A stretch of DNA of 39,439 nucleotides from Ralstonia pickettii. GTDB taxonomy: Bacteria; Pseudomonadota; Gammaproteobacteria; Burkholderiales; Burkholderiaceae. The position numbers were made by a program, and so were the translations under genes. Under the pieces are notes generated by a model. That model ran no database searches and was not told the origin of the DNA. It saw only the letters and a program-made list of their open reading frames with translations. This document shows positions 6,837 through 16,414 of this stretch, one piece after another (position 1 is the stretch's first letter; each line of letters starts with the position of its first letter). The DNA is taken from positions 1-39,439 of the forward strand of contig NZ_MCGB01000064.1 of assembly GCF_001699815.1 (NCBI RefSeq), given 5' to 3'.

Positions 6837-9800
6837 ATGCGTCATCAATCTTCCGCCCAGCCCGAATCCGCCTCTGTCGAGGCGGTGGGAGCCCCAGCCG
6901 GGCGTCAGAAATCCGGCCCCAAGCCTGCCGTGCCCGCGCGTGATCTCTCCGCGCTGGCGTGGGTCGCGCCCAACATGCGCGCTGCGCTGGACGATGCCGT
7001 GCGCGAGTTCGGCGAATACGCGGCCGATGTCATCGCCGATCCGGAGGTCATCGGTGCGCGCGATACGACGTCGCTGCGCCTAGCCGGCCAGTATCTGCAC
7101 CAGGCTGCCGGCGCGCTGCTGATCGTGGGTCTGCGCGGTGTCGACGTGTATTGCCAAGCCGCCAAGCGCCTGCTCGAGGCGGTGGATGCCGGCAGCGTCG
7201 CCGCCGACGCCCAAACGCTGGACGTGTTCTCGCGCGCCGTGCAGGCGTTGCAGGAATACGTTTCCGACCTCATGGCTGGCATGGCCGAAGAGCCGCTGCG
7301 CCTGTTCCAGCCGTATCAAGCCGTGCTGTCCCGCCTGGGCGAAGAGCGCATCCACCCGGCTGACCTGTGGGCCGATGAGCTGCGCCACCTGCCGGCGCTG
7401 CTGCTGCCCTCGCGCGATTTGCCGGGGCTGGCGCGCCTGCGCCGCAAGTTCGAATTGGCGTTGCTGACCGCGCTGCGTGCGCCTGCCTCGAACGCCGATG
7501 GTGCGGTGGTGGATCCGTCGGCCGCGGCAGCGGCCTACGCGCCGCTGGAAGACCTGCTGCATGGCATCCGTGCGCTGGAGCGCGAACCGCGCCGCGCCGG
7601 GGACGATCTGCAGCGCGATCTGTGGCTCGTGCTGGCCCTGACATTTGGCGCCCTGCGTGCGGGCCTGGTGCCGGCCGACATGACCGCCAAGCGCCTGGCC
7701 GCACGCGTCAACCTGCTGCTGCGCCAGTACTCGCACAACAACGTCCACTTGCCGCAAGGCCTGCTGACCGACGCGCTGTATTTGCTGGCCGGCATGGCGT
7801 ACAGCAACGCACCGGCAGTGCCGGTTGGCGACGACACGCTTGGCCCGGATATCGTGGCCTGCGTGCAGGCCTTCGCGATTCCGCCCACGCACGCGCCCGC
7901 TGGCGCACTGCACACGCGTCAGTACTACGCACTGCTGCCGACCGACGCCAGCGACACGCTGCAACGCGTCGGCCGCTCGCTCGAAACGCTCAGTCAACAA
8001 CCTGCACCCGCGGCGGACGAACTCGATGCTGCACTGCAGACCCTTGCGCTGCATGCCGATGCGCTGGGGCAGCCGGCCCTGTCCGACCTGTCGAACCGTC
8101 TGACCGAAGCTGCCGGGCAGGACGTTGCGCCCACGCTGCAATTCCTCTCGCGCATGCTGGCCCGCCCGTGGGCGGTGCATGGCGAATCCGGCGACTTGCG
8201 CAGCGCGTGGTTTGCCGCCCGCTGCAGCGAACTGGCCGAACACGCCCGCGCGACGCAAGACGGTCACGCCGTGCCGGCTCCCGCATGGCTCACGCTCCTG
8301 GCCGAAGAAGCTGCACAACGCCGCGCGCATGCCGAGCAGGTTCGCGCGCTGCAAACGTTGCTGGCCTCTGCCGAAACGCACCTCGATGCGTTCGAGCGCG
8401 AAGGCGTGGAAAGCGGCGGCCTGCAGGAAGCCGCCCGCCTGTTCGGCGAGATGCAAACTGCCTTTGCCGCGCTCGACGCCTATGAGGCAGTGCACGCCAC
8501 CGAAGCTGCCCAATCGACCATCAACGCGCTGCAAGCCGCGGGCGAGGGCGCAACTGCCGATCGTGAGCGCTACCTGGCTGCGCTGGCTGCCAACGTCAGC
8601 GGTCTGCAGGCCTTGCTTGATGCGTTGTCTGCCGGCACAGAACTGGCCGGCGGCCAAGTCGACGAGATCGTCATTGAAGGCCAGCTGACGCCCACCGAGC
8701 GCGAAACCGCATGGCGCGAGTTCGCCTTCGATACCGAATCCGGCATGCTGGCCCGCCGCGAGCCGCAATCCGAAACGCTCGTCGGCGCAGACATCGCCAA
8801 TGCCGATGCCGCGTCGCCGCTGCAATCGTTGCTTGATCGCCTGCTGGCCAAGCAACCGGTCGACCCGTCCGACCCGCTGGCTGCGGAGCTGCGCACTGCG
8901 CTGCAGGAAGCGCGCGATGCCGCCGCCATCGACGACGATCCGGCTCGCCGACGCCGCCTGGAAGAGGCGCTGGCCCAGTTCGATGCATGGCAGGTTGGCA
9001 GCCCCGGCGCGCTTGAGCGGATGCAGGCCGCATTGGCGGCACCGGTTGCTGCGCCTGCGGCCGCCGCGCCTGCGCCAACTGCCGCACGGGATACCCAATC
9101 CATCGACGCCGAGCTGCTCGACATCTTCCTGTCTGAAGCCGAAGAAGTGCTGGCCGGCGTGCGCGCCGACCTGCAGGGTCTGCAGGCCGCTGCCGACATG
9201 GGCACGGGCGGTCTGGCTGCCGGTTCGGACCTGGACTTGCTTACGCAGTTGCGCCGCGCGTTCCACACGCTCAAGGGCTCGGGCCGCATGGTCGGGCTCA
9301 CGCGCTATGGCGAGGCGGCCTGGGCCATCGAGCAGGTGATGAATGTCTGGCTGGCCGAGAACCGTGTGCCGACGCATGACCTGGCCGCGCTCCTGACGCG
9401 CGCCGAGTCCGAGTTGTCAACGTGGGCCGCTGCCATCGCGCAATCGCCCCAAGCCGATCACGCGATTGAACCGCTGGTCGCCGCCGCAGAGCGCGTGCGC
9501 CATGGTGGTCCGTTCGTGTGGCTGGAGGCCGTGCCCGAAACGCAGGCCGCTCCCGAACACGCTGAGCCGCAAGTGCCCGAAGCACCGGCTGCGGAACCCG
9601 CATTGCACGACATCGACGCGATGCAGCCGATGGAGTTGACTGCACCGGATGTGCCCGTTGCAGAAGCCGAAGAAGCCGTCGCGCTCCAGTGGGAAGACGA
9701 ACCTGCGCTGCCCGACGTCGAGGCGCCGATGCCCGAGGCGACCGCACCGCTGGTCGAGCATGAGGCAGTCGAGCCGGCTGCAGAGCACGTCGAAGAGACG

Positions 9801-12800
9801 ATTCAGGACGCTGCCGCTGAACCGGTTGCCGCCGATGCCGACGCCAAGGTGATCCCGTTCCCGTTCGCGCAGACCGGCGAGCTGGAGGAAGCACCGCACG
9901 ACGACGGCGTGAAGGAGATTGGTCCGGTCCGCATCAGCGTGGCGCTGTACAACGTCTACCTGCAGGAAGCCGATGATCTGATCCGCCGGCTCGGCGTGGA
10001 TTTCTCGGAGTGGCGCCACGAAGGCCGCACGCCGCCGAGCGAGCTGGCCCTGCGCGCCGCGCACACGCTGCAAGGCAGTTCCGCCGTGGTTGAGCTGGAG
10101 CCCGTGCGCCAGTTGGCTGGGGCGCTGGAGCAGGTGCTGCTGAATCTGAACAGTCGCCCGGTGGCGATGCATCCGGGCGACTTCCGCCTGCTCGATCAAT
10201 CCATCGAGCGCATGCGCGGCATGCTGCATCAATTTGCCGCCAGCCTCTGGCCCGACGCCGACGAGCCACTGCGCCGCAGCCTGGACGAGCTGTGCGAGCG
10301 CCTGCTCGTGCGTCCGCGCCTGCCGCTGGAGCCGGCGCCCACTGCCTTTACCGAAGCCGAACAGGCCGAGAACGAAACCCCCAGCCAGGCTGGCGAGCCC
10401 GAGTTTGAGCCGGCACAGGTTGCGCCGACGTTCGTGCCCGTACACGAGTCGCCCGTTGCCGAGCCGGCCGTCGGTGAGCTGGTTCGCCAGGCACCGGCCG
10501 ACGCGCTCGACCCGGCGCTGCTGGAAATCTTCCTGGAGGAAGCGCACGTCGCGCTGCCTGAACTGGGCCAGCACCTGCGTGCGTGGGAAGCTGCGCCGCA
10601 GGATCGCAATGCTGCCGGCCTGCTGCTGCGCAACCTGCACACCGTCAAGGGCAGTGCGCGCATGGCCGGCGCCATGACGCTAGGTCAGGCTGCGCACGAA
10701 ATGGAAAGCGCCATTGAAGGCGGCCTGCGCCAGAACCGCGTGGATGGCGCACTGTTCCGCAAGCTCTACGTCTGGTTTGACCGCATCCAGGCGCACGTCG
10801 ATGCCCTGGGCGCGGGCAATCTGCTGCCGCTCGATGCCGGCCTAGCCGATGCCGCCGATACGCAGCAGACGGCCGCCGACGCGCATGCATCGTCCGGCGC
10901 ATCGATGCTGCCGGCTGTTGCGGTATCGACGAACGTCGATCTGACCGGCACGCGCAGCCCGGAAGCCGAAGCCCTGGAAGTGGCCGAACGCCAGCGCGCG
11001 ATGGTGCGCGTGCAGGCGCGTGCGCTCGATTCGCTCATCAACGATGCGGGTGAAGTCGGTGCCGCGCGTGCGCGCCTCGAGTCGGAAGTCGATGCGCTCA
11101 AGACCTACCTGTCGGAACTGAACGACAACGTAGCGCGTTTGCGCTCGCAGGTGCGCGAGATCGAAATCCAGGCCGAAACGCAGATGGAGTCGCGCATTGC
11201 CGATGCGGCTGCACATTCCGAGTCGTTCGACCCCCTGGAGTTCGACCGATTCACGCGCTTGCAGGAACTCACGCGGATGATGGCCGAGTCCGTCAACGAC
11301 GTGGCGACGGTGCAGCAGAACTTGTTCCGCGGTTTCGATCAGGCGTCGCTCGATCTGGAAACCCAGGCACGCCTCACGCGCGGCCTGCAGCGCAGCCTGA
11401 TGCGCGCGCGCATGGTGCAGTTCGATACCGTGGCAGACCGTCTGTATCGCGTGGCCCGCCAGGCCGCGGCGGAAACCGGCAAGGAAGTCCGTCTGTTCAT
11501 CAAGGGCGGTACGGTGGAACTGGATCGCAGCGTCCTGGACCGCATGGGCGGGCCGCTGGAACACATGATCCGCAACGCCGTCGCACACGGCATTGAGTCG
11601 GCCGACGAGCGCCGCGCCAAGGGCAAGAATCCGGCTGGCGAGCTCACGCTCGAGGTGCAGCAGGAAGGCAACGAAGTCGTGCTGCACTTCGTTGACGACG
11701 GTGCCGGCCTGAACCTCGACCGCATTCGCGCACGCGCGCTGGAGCGTCAACTGCTGGCCGCTGACGAAGAAGCCAGCGACGCGCGCCTCACCGAGATGAT
11801 CTTCACGCCGGGCTTCTCCACTGCCGATCAGGTGTCGGAGCTGGCCGGTCGTGGCGTGGGCATGGACGTGGTGCGTGCCGAAACCGTCGCCCTGGGTGGC
11901 CGGATCTCGCTGCAGACCACGCCCGAAGTCGGCACGCGTTTCACCATCCACCTGCCGCTGACGACTGCGATCACGCAGGTGCTGTTGGTGCGCGTGAACG
12001 AGCGTGTTTACGCGATTCCGTCGGGCATGATCGACCACGTACAGCAACTGCGCCCGCAGGCGCTGGCCGAGGCGTATAACGCCGCCGCGCTGCAATTGCC
12101 GACCGGCCCCGTGCCGTTCCACTACTTTGGCGCGCTGCTCGAAGAAGCGACATCCGTCACGGGCGCGCGCAAGTACTCGCCGGCGGTGGTCGTGCGCAAC
12201 GGTGCCGAGCGCGCCGCCGTGCACGTCGACGAAGTGATCGGCAACCGCGAAGTGGTGGTCAAACACATCGGCCCGCACCTTGCGCGTCTGGAAGGTATTG
12301 CCGGTGCGACCACGCTGGGCGACGGCGAGATCGTGCTGATCTACAACCCCGTGGTGCTCACGCAGCGCTTCGAGCGCGAAGCCGCCGCACGTGGCCCATC
12401 CGATCAGGAAGCGACGGGCGCCGTGGCCGAGCTGCACCGCGACGGCAGCATCGACGCCGTGCCGGGCCTGGCCACACAGCCAATCGTGATGGTGGTCGAC
12501 GATTCGCTCACGGTGCGCAAGGTCACGCAGCGTCTGCTCACGCGGTCCGGCTACCAGGCCGTGCTCGCGCGCGACGGCGTGGACGCGCTGCGTCAGCTTC
12601 AGGAAGTCACGCCCGACGCGATGCTCGTTGACATCGAAATGCCGCACATGGACGGGTTCGACCTCACGCGCAACGTGCGTGCGGATGAGCGCATCGGCGC
12701 CACGCCGATCATCATGATCACCTCGCGTACGGCCGACAAGCACCGCCGTTACGCGGCTGAGATCGGCGTGAACGTCTACCTGGGCAAGCCGTACAACGAA

Positions 12801-12866
12801 GAGGAGTTGCTCCAGCATCTGCGCAACCTCATCGGCGAGCGCGCGCCGGCGGCCAGGGCAGGCTGA
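6837..12866 (+). CDS. chpA: Hybrid chemotaxis histidine kinase ChpA/PilL with multiple Hpt domains
   Basis: This is a CheA-type kinase of 2009 residues that phosphorylates PilG and PilH. The N-terminal third is helical with a degenerate Hpt-like LHQAAGAL (His88, no Lys-Gly). Three recognisable Hpt motifs follow: His810 in FHTLKGSGRM, His1076 in AHTLQGSSAVV (Lys replaced by Gln) and His1268 in LHTVKGSARMAG. They are separated by Ala/Pro/Glu-rich linkers. Then come a coiled-coil dimerisation region, the ATPase domain (N-box HMIRNAVAHGIE near 1576, G-box DDGAG, GRGVGMDVV), a CheW domain from about 1712 and a C-terminal receiver with Asp1932 in LVDIEMPHMDG. The ATG at 6837 has GGAAG at 6827-6831. 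A TTG at 6825 would add four residues and is less likely. Unlike the Pseudomonas locus, no pilK or chpB precedes it. Confidence 0.95.
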   Translation: MRHQSSAQPESASVEAVGAPAGRQKSGPKPAVPARDLSALAWVAPNMRAALDDAVREFGEYAADVIADPEVIGARDTTSLRLAGQYLHQAAGALLIVGLRGVDVYCQAAKRLLEAVDAGSVAADAQTLDVFSRAVQALQEYVSDLMAGMAEEPLRLFQPYQAVLSRLGEERIHPADLWADELRHLPALLLPSRDLPGLARLRRKFELALLTALRAPASNADGAVVDPSAAAAAYAPLEDLLHGIRALEREPRRAGDDLQRDLWLVLALTFGALRAGLVPADMTAKRLAARVNLLLRQYSHNNVHLPQGLLTDALYLLAGMAYSNAPAVPVGDDTLGPDIVACVQAFAIPPTHAPAGALHTRQYYALLPTDASDTLQRVGRSLETLSQQPAPAADELDAALQTLALHADALGQPALSDLSNRLTEAAGQDVAPTLQFLSRMLARPWAVHGESGDLRSAWFAARCSELAEHARATQDGHAVPAPAWLTLLAEEAAQRRAHAEQVRALQTLLASAETHLDAFEREGVESGGLQEAARLFGEMQTAFAALDAYEAVHATEAAQSTINALQAAGEGATADRERYLAALAANVSGLQALLDALSAGTELAGGQVDEIVIEGQLTPTERETAWREFAFDTESGMLARREPQSETLVGADIANADAASPLQSLLDRLLAKQPVDPSDPLAAELRTALQEARDAAAIDDDPARRRRLEEALAQFDAWQVGSPGALERMQAALAAPVAAPAAAAPAPTAARDTQSIDAELLDIFLSEAEEVLAGVRADLQGLQAAADMGTGGLAAGSDLDLLTQLRRAFHTLKGSGRMVGLTRYGEAAWAIEQVMNVWLAENRVPTHDLAALLTRAESELSTWAAAIAQSPQADHAIEPLVAAAERVRHGGPFVWLEAVPETQAAPEHAEPQVPEAPAAEPALHDIDAMQPMELTAPDVPVAEAEEAVALQWEDEPALPDVEAPMPEATAPLVEHEAVEPAAEHVEETIQDAAAEPVAADADAKVIPFPFAQTGELEEAPHDDGVKEIGPVRISVALYNVYLQEADDLIRRLGVDFSEWRHEGRTPPSELALRAAHTLQGSSAVVELEPVRQLAGALEQVLLNLNSRPVAMHPGDFRLLDQSIERMRGMLHQFAASLWPDADEPLRRSLDELCERLLVRPRLPLEPAPTAFTEAEQAENETPSQAGEPEFEPAQVAPTFVPVHESPVAEPAVGELVRQAPADALDPALLEIFLEEAHVALPELGQHLRAWEAAPQDRNAAGLLLRNLHTVKGSARMAGAMTLGQAAHEMESAIEGGLRQNRVDGALFRKLYVWFDRIQAHVDALGAGNLLPLDAGLADAADTQQTAADAHASSGASMLPAVAVSTNVDLTGTRSPEAEALEVAERQRAMVRVQARALDSLINDAGEVGAARARLESEVDALKTYLSELNDNVARLRSQVREIEIQAETQMESRIADAAAHSESFDPLEFDRFTRLQELTRMMAESVNDVATVQQNLFRGFDQASLDLETQARLTRGLQRSLMRARMVQFDTVADRLYRVARQAAAETGKEVRLFIKGGTVELDRSVLDRMGGPLEHMIRNAVAHGIESADERRAKGKNPAGELTLEVQQEGNEVVLHFVDDGAGLNLDRIRARALERQLLAADEEASDARLTEMIFTPGFSTADQVSELAGRGVGMDVVRAETVALGGRISLQTTPEVGTRFTIHLPLTTAITQVLLVRVNERVYAIPSGMIDHVQQLRPQALAEAYNAAALQLPTGPVPFHYFGALLEEATSVTGARKYSPAVVVRNGAERAAVHVDEVIGNREVVVKHIGPHLARLEGIAGATTLGDGEIVLIYNPVVLTQRFEREAAARGPSDQEATGAVAELHRDGSIDAVPGLATQPIVMVVDDSLTVRKVTQRLLTRSGYQAVLARDGVDALRQLQEVTPDAMLVDIEMPHMDGFDLTRNVRADERIGATPIIMITSRTADKHRRYAAEIGVNVYLGKPYNEEELLQHLRNLIGERAPAARAG

Positions 12867-12881
12867 CGACGCGCTTCACAA

Positions 12882-12922
12882 AAACAACAAGGGGCCGGTG
12901 TTCTACCGGCCCCTTGTTGTTT
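12882..12922. terminator. Bidirectional rho-independent terminator between chpA and phrB
   Basis: There is a perfect 18-bp stem (12882-12899 with 12905-12922), with GC core GGGGCCGGT and loop GTTCT. Its AAACAACAA/TTGTTGTTT ends provide U-rich tails on both strands. It lies between the convergent chpA stop (12866) and the phrB stop (12938). It is well placed to end both transcripts. Confidence 0.9.
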
Positions 12923-12937
12923 GCTGCGTGGCGATCT

Positions 12938-14494
12938 TCAATCGTCGTTGCTGGATTTGCTCATTGCCGCCGCTTCAGCGCCCGATGTGCGATGTGCCTT
13001 GGTCACGGCATAGCGGTCCAGCGTGGCCGCACGTGCGCCTGCGTGGTCGATGATGGGGCGGGGATACGTCTCGCCCAGCACGACGCCCGCTTCCTTCAGC
13101 ACATTGGCTGGTGCCGTCCACGGTGCGTGGATGTATTTGTCGGGCAGCTTTGCCAACTGCGGCAGGTACTTGCGGATGAAACGGCCCTGCGGGTCGAACT
13201 TCTCCGACTGCGTGACGGGGTTGAAGATGCGGAACCACGGTTGCGCATCGCACCCACTGGACGCCGCCCACTGCCAGCCACCGTTGTTGGCTGAGAAGTC
13301 GAAATCGTTCAGCACGTCGGCAAAATACTGCTCGCCGCGCCGCCAATCGATGCCAAGGTCCTTGATGAGAAAACTGGCCGCCACCATGCGCAGGCGGTTG
13401 TGCATGTAGCCGCTCTGGAAGATCTGCAGCATGGCCGCATCCACCAGCGGATAACCAGTCTGTGCACCTTTCCACGCTTCAAAGCGCGCGTCGCCGGTGT
13501 CGCCGTCCACCCAGCGGATGCGATCGAATTCCGGATGGAAAGCGGCGCCGTCGGCCAGATCCGGGCGGTGATGCAGGATCATGAAATAGAAGTCACGCCA
13601 GACCAGTTCCGACAGCCACGTCGCCGCGCCCCGGCTGCCGCGCAGCATGGCGGCATGTGCGCGCGCAGCGAGCGTGCGGATCGATACGGTGCCAAAGCGC
13701 AGGTGCGTGGACAGATAGCTGGGTCCGCGCACGGCGGGAAAATCGCGGCGCGCATGGTAGTCGTCCATGCGGTCTTCAAACTCGTCGAGCAATGCCTGGC
13801 CCCCCGACATGCCGGTGGGTAGGGCAATCTCCGACAGATTGGTGTGCGCGAAGCCCATCGCTTCCAGCGCAGGCGTTGGGTGCGCAAGTGCCTCAGGCGG
13901 CCTCGCCAGCGCGCCCAAGTAGGGCTCTGTCGGATACGCGCGCAAGTCGAACGGCGTCAGCGCGGCCAGCCAGGCATTCTTGTAAGGCGTGAAGACGCCG
14001 TACGGTCTGCCTTGCCCGTTCAGGATTTCGTCGCGCTCGAAGATCACCTGATCCTTGAAGTCGAACCAGGCGCACGGCTGCTGGGCGAGCACTTTGCGCA
14101 CCGCTTCATCGCGCGCCTGCGCGGAAGGTTCTTCGTCATGGTTGGCGAAGACGGCCTCGATGTTCAGCTTGCGCGCGATCTCCGGAATCGCGTGGCGAGG
14201 GTGGTCATGCACCACCATGAGGTCGCCGCCGGCCTCGCGTAACGCGCTGCGCAGTTCCTCGATGGACGCGCGGATGAACTCGATACGGCGGTCGGCCTGG
14301 AGCCCGCGCGCGAGCAGCGCGTCGAGGATGTCGCGGTCGAACACGAACACGCAATAGACCTCGCGGCAGTGCCGCAAGGCATAATGCAGCGCCGCGTGGT
14401 CGAAGTGCCGCAGATCGCGCCGGAACCACACCAGACCTCGCTGGAAGTGCGCTCCGATGTTGTACGGCTGGCGGCTTGGGGCGGTGGAGGGCAT
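12938..14494 (-). CDS. phrB: Deoxyribodipyrimidine photolyase (class I CPD photolyase)
   Basis: This is a light-dependent DNA repair enzyme that splits cyclobutane pyrimidine dimers with FADH-. At 518 residues it is slightly longer than the E. coli enzyme. The N-terminal antenna domain starts LVWFRRDLRHFDHAAL. The FAD-binding domain shows RGPSYLSTHLRFGTVS, TWLSELVWRDFYFMIL, YMHNRLRMV and the signature DFDFSANNGGWQWAASSGCD, followed by FNPVTQSEKFDP. All signatures of an active class I enzyme are visible. The choice between CPD and cryptochrome-like function rests on this overall similarity. It is divergent from rsuA with about 79 bp between the starts, and its 3' end shares a terminator with chpA. 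Confidence 0.95.
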   Translation of the reverse strand: MPSTAPSRQPYNIGAHFQRGLVWFRRDLRHFDHAALHYALRHCREVYCVFVFDRDILDALLARGLQADRRIEFIRASIEELRSALREAGGDLMVVHDHPRHAIPEIARKLNIEAVFANHDEEPSAQARDEAVRKVLAQQPCAWFDFKDQVIFERDEILNGQGRPYGVFTPYKNAWLAALTPFDLRAYPTEPYLGALARPPEALAHPTPALEAMGFAHTNLSEIALPTGMSGGQALLDEFEDRMDDYHARRDFPAVRGPSYLSTHLRFGTVSIRTLAARAHAAMLRGSRGAATWLSELVWRDFYFMILHHRPDLADGAAFHPEFDRIRWVDGDTGDARFEAWKGAQTGYPLVDAAMLQIFQSGYMHNRLRMVAASFLIKDLGIDWRRGEQYFADVLNDFDFSANNGGWQWAASSGCDAQPWFRIFNPVTQSEKFDPQGRFIRKYLPQLAKLPDKYIHAPWTAPANVLKEAGVVLGETYPRPIIDHAGARAATLDRYAVTKAHRTSGAEAAAMSKSSNDD

Positions 14495-14573
14495 CGGATG
14501 GAATCGGTTGCTCTTTAGACTGGCCGAGCGTATCGCAAAATTCGCCCCTTTTTGTCTTGTTCACGTTGTTGTC

Positions 14574-15320
14574 ATGGCTGATTCTTCTCGTCTACCGCTG
14601 TATCGCATCCTGCAATCCCAGGGCTTCGGCACGCGCCGCTATTGCAAGGACCTCGTCCTCGCGGGGTTGGTCTTCATCAACGGCGTCGAGATGGAAAGCC
14701 CCGATGCGCTGGTCGATACCGCCGGCCTGGTCCTGGATGTCGACGGTGAGCGCTGGGCATACCACGCCCGCGCCTATCTGATGCTCAACAAGCCGGCCGG
14801 CGTGGAGTGCTCGCAAAAGCCGAAACATCATCCGAGCGTGTACACGCTGCTGCCGGTGCCGCTGCGTGAGCGCGCCGTGCAGTGCGTCGGGCGGCTCGAC
14901 CAGGACACCACGGGGCTGCTGCTGCTGACCGACGACGGCCAGTTCGTTCACACCATCACCAGCCCGCGCCACCAGGTGCCCAAGGTGTATGAAATCACCA
15001 CCGCCGAGCCCGTGACCGAGGCGCAGATCGCCCAACTGTACGCCGGCGTGCTGCTGGCCGACGAAAATGAAAACGTTGCCGCCGCCTGGGCCGAGCGCGT
15101 CGACACGCACCACCTGCGCATGGCCCTCACGCAGGGCAAATACCATCAGGTGAAACGCATGGTGGCGGCCGCCGGCAACCACGTGGACGGATTGCACCGC
15201 AGCGCCATCGGCGGGTTGTCGCTGGGTGATCTGGCGCCGGGCGAATGGCGCTGGCTGGAAGCCGCGGACTTGGAGGCGCTGAACATCACGCCGCCGCACG
15301 CAACCGTGACGAGTGCCTAA
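14574..15320 (+). CDS. rsuA: 16S rRNA pseudouridine(516) synthase
   Basis: This enzyme isomerises uridine 516 of 16S rRNA (E. coli numbering). The N-terminal S4 domain (YRILQSQGFGTRRYCKDLV) is followed by the RsuA catalytic domain. It has GRLDQDTTGLLLLTDDG with catalytic Asp109, then ITSPRHQVPKVYE and GKYHQVKRMVAAAGNHV. At 248 residues it is close to RsuA and lacks the extensions of RluB or RluF. The ATG at 14574 begins at the natural family start. An in-frame codon further upstream (14457) would overlap phrB and is rejected. No Shine-Dalgarno is seen. It is divergent from phrB, with about 97 bp to yqgE. Confidence 0.93.
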   Translation: MADSSRLPLYRILQSQGFGTRRYCKDLVLAGLVFINGVEMESPDALVDTAGLVLDVDGERWAYHARAYLMLNKPAGVECSQKPKHHPSVYTLLPVPLRERAVQCVGRLDQDTTGLLLLTDDGQFVHTITSPRHQVPKVYEITTAEPVTEAQIAQLYAGVLLADENENVAAAWAERVDTHHLRMALTQGKYHQVKRMVAAAGNHVDGLHRSAIGGLSLGDLAPGEWRWLEAADLEALNITPPHATVTSA

Positions 15321-15417
15321 AGCGCCACAATGCGCCACCCACAAAAAACCTTGCGCCGAGGGCCGATTCCTCCAAATGAGAGGGGCAGCGGCCGAGGGCT
15401 TTTGGTAAACTCCCCCC

Positions 15418-15990
15418 ATGGCCTCGCCTGACGCACTTATCAATCTCACGAATCAGTTCCTGATCGCTATGCCCGGCATGGCGGATTCCACGTTTTCGGG
15501 CACGGTCGTGTACATGTGCGAGCACAACGAGCGCGGCGCGCTCGGGCTCGTGATCAACCGCCCCATCGATATCGACTTGGCGACGCTGTTCGACAAGATC
15601 GACCTCAAGCTCGAAATCCACCCCCTCGCAGAACAATCCGTGTACTACGGCGGCCCGGTGCAGACCGAGCGCGGCTTTGTGCTGCACGACGCCACGGGCG
15701 CGTATTCGTCGTCGCTGGCGGTGCCGGGCGGGCTGGAGATGACCACCTCGAAGGATGTGCTGGAAGCCGTCGCCCAGGGTGGCGGCCCACACCGCTTCAT
15801 CCTGACGCTCGGGTATGCCGGTTGGAGTGCCGGCCAACTGGAAGACGAAATCAGCCGCAACGGCTGGCTGACCGTCCAGGCCGATCCCGAGATCATCTTC
15901 AACGTGCCCCCCGAAGAGCGGTTTGCCGCGGCGCTGAACCTGCTCGGCATCAACCCCGCCATGCTGTCGGGTGAGGCCGGGCATGCCTGA
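15418..15990 (+). CDS. yqgE: YqgE/AlgH family protein (UPF0301)
   Basis: This is a 190-residue member of the conserved UPF0301 family, whose biochemical role is unsettled. Diagnostic stretches are [49 protein letters not shown] and [15 protein letters not shown]. The family start corresponds to the ATG at 15418. It follows a pyrimidine tract (ACTCCCCCC) without a Shine-Dalgarno; a TAAACT at 15406-15411 could be a -10 box, but no -35 was found. The gene overlaps ruvX by 8 bp. The yqgE-ruvX pairing is widely conserved in proteobacteria and suggests a functional link. Confidence 0.95.
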   Translation: MASPDALINLTNQFLIAMPGMADSTFSGTVVYMCEHNERGALGLVINRPIDIDLATLFDKIDLKLEIHPLAEQSVYYGGPVQTERGFVLHDATGAYSSSLAVPGGLEMTTSKDVLEAVAQGGGPHRFILTLGYAGWSAGQLEDEISRNGWLTVQADPEIIFNVPPEERFAAALNLLGINPAMLSGEAGHA

Positions 15991-16414
15991 GCCGGCACGT
16001 CCGGCCACCGCTTCCGTGCCTGTGGAAGGCACCTTGCTGGCATTCGATTACGGCGAAAAACGCATCGGCGTGGCGCTGGGCAATACGGTTTCGCGCTCGG
16101 CGCGGGCGCTGGAAACCATTCCGAACCGTTCGGTCGATTTCCGCTTCGCGCAGATAAGCCGGCTGGTCGGCGAATGGCAGCCTGTGGGCTTCGTGGTCGG
16201 CATGCCCGTCCATCCCGATGGCGAAGAGCAGCCGATGATCAAGCTCGCCAAGCGCTTCGGCAATCAATTGCTCGGCCGCTATGGCCTGCCGGTCACCTGG
16301 GTGGACGAGCGCTATTCGTCGATCGCCGCACAGGATGCCGGTGCCTCCGACGATGTGCTCGACGCAGAAGCCGCGCGCATCATCCTCCAACAGTTTTTCG
16401 ACGAACACGCATGA
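15983..16414 (+). CDS. ruvX: Putative Holliday junction resolvase / pre-16S rRNA nuclease
   Basis: This is an RNase H-fold nuclease of the YqgF/RuvX family, linked in E. coli to processing of the 16S rRNA 5' end and proposed as a Holliday junction resolvase. Motifs are [17 protein letters not shown] (first catalytic Asp), [25 protein letters not shown] (catalytic Glu region) and [13 protein letters not shown] (last Asp). At 143 residues it is of normal size. The ATG at 15983 is chosen because GAGG lies 6 nt upstream and it overlaps the yqgE stop. A GTG at 15971 would add only four residues. It overlaps pyrR by 4 bp (ATGA). Confidence 0.93.
   Translation: MPEPARPATASVPVEGTLLAFDYGEKRIGVALGNTVSRSARALETIPNRSVDFRFAQISRLVGEWQPVGFVVGMPVHPDGEEQPMIKLAKRFGNQLLGRYGLPVTWVDERYSSIAAQDAGASDDVLDAEAARIILQQFFDEHA

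Noticed and set aside
3645-6848. Very long open frame on the minus strand opposite pilI-pilJ, with others opposite chpA (7080-9377, 10842-12818)
   Set aside because: They are products of strong GC3 bias in the true plus-strand genes; translations are His/Arg-rich and low in recognisable motifs, while the plus strand encodes clear PilJ and ChpA domains.
14457-14573. N-terminal extension of rsuA
   Set aside because: It would overlap phrB's start and add residues unlike the S4 domain; the ATG at 14574 matches the family start.
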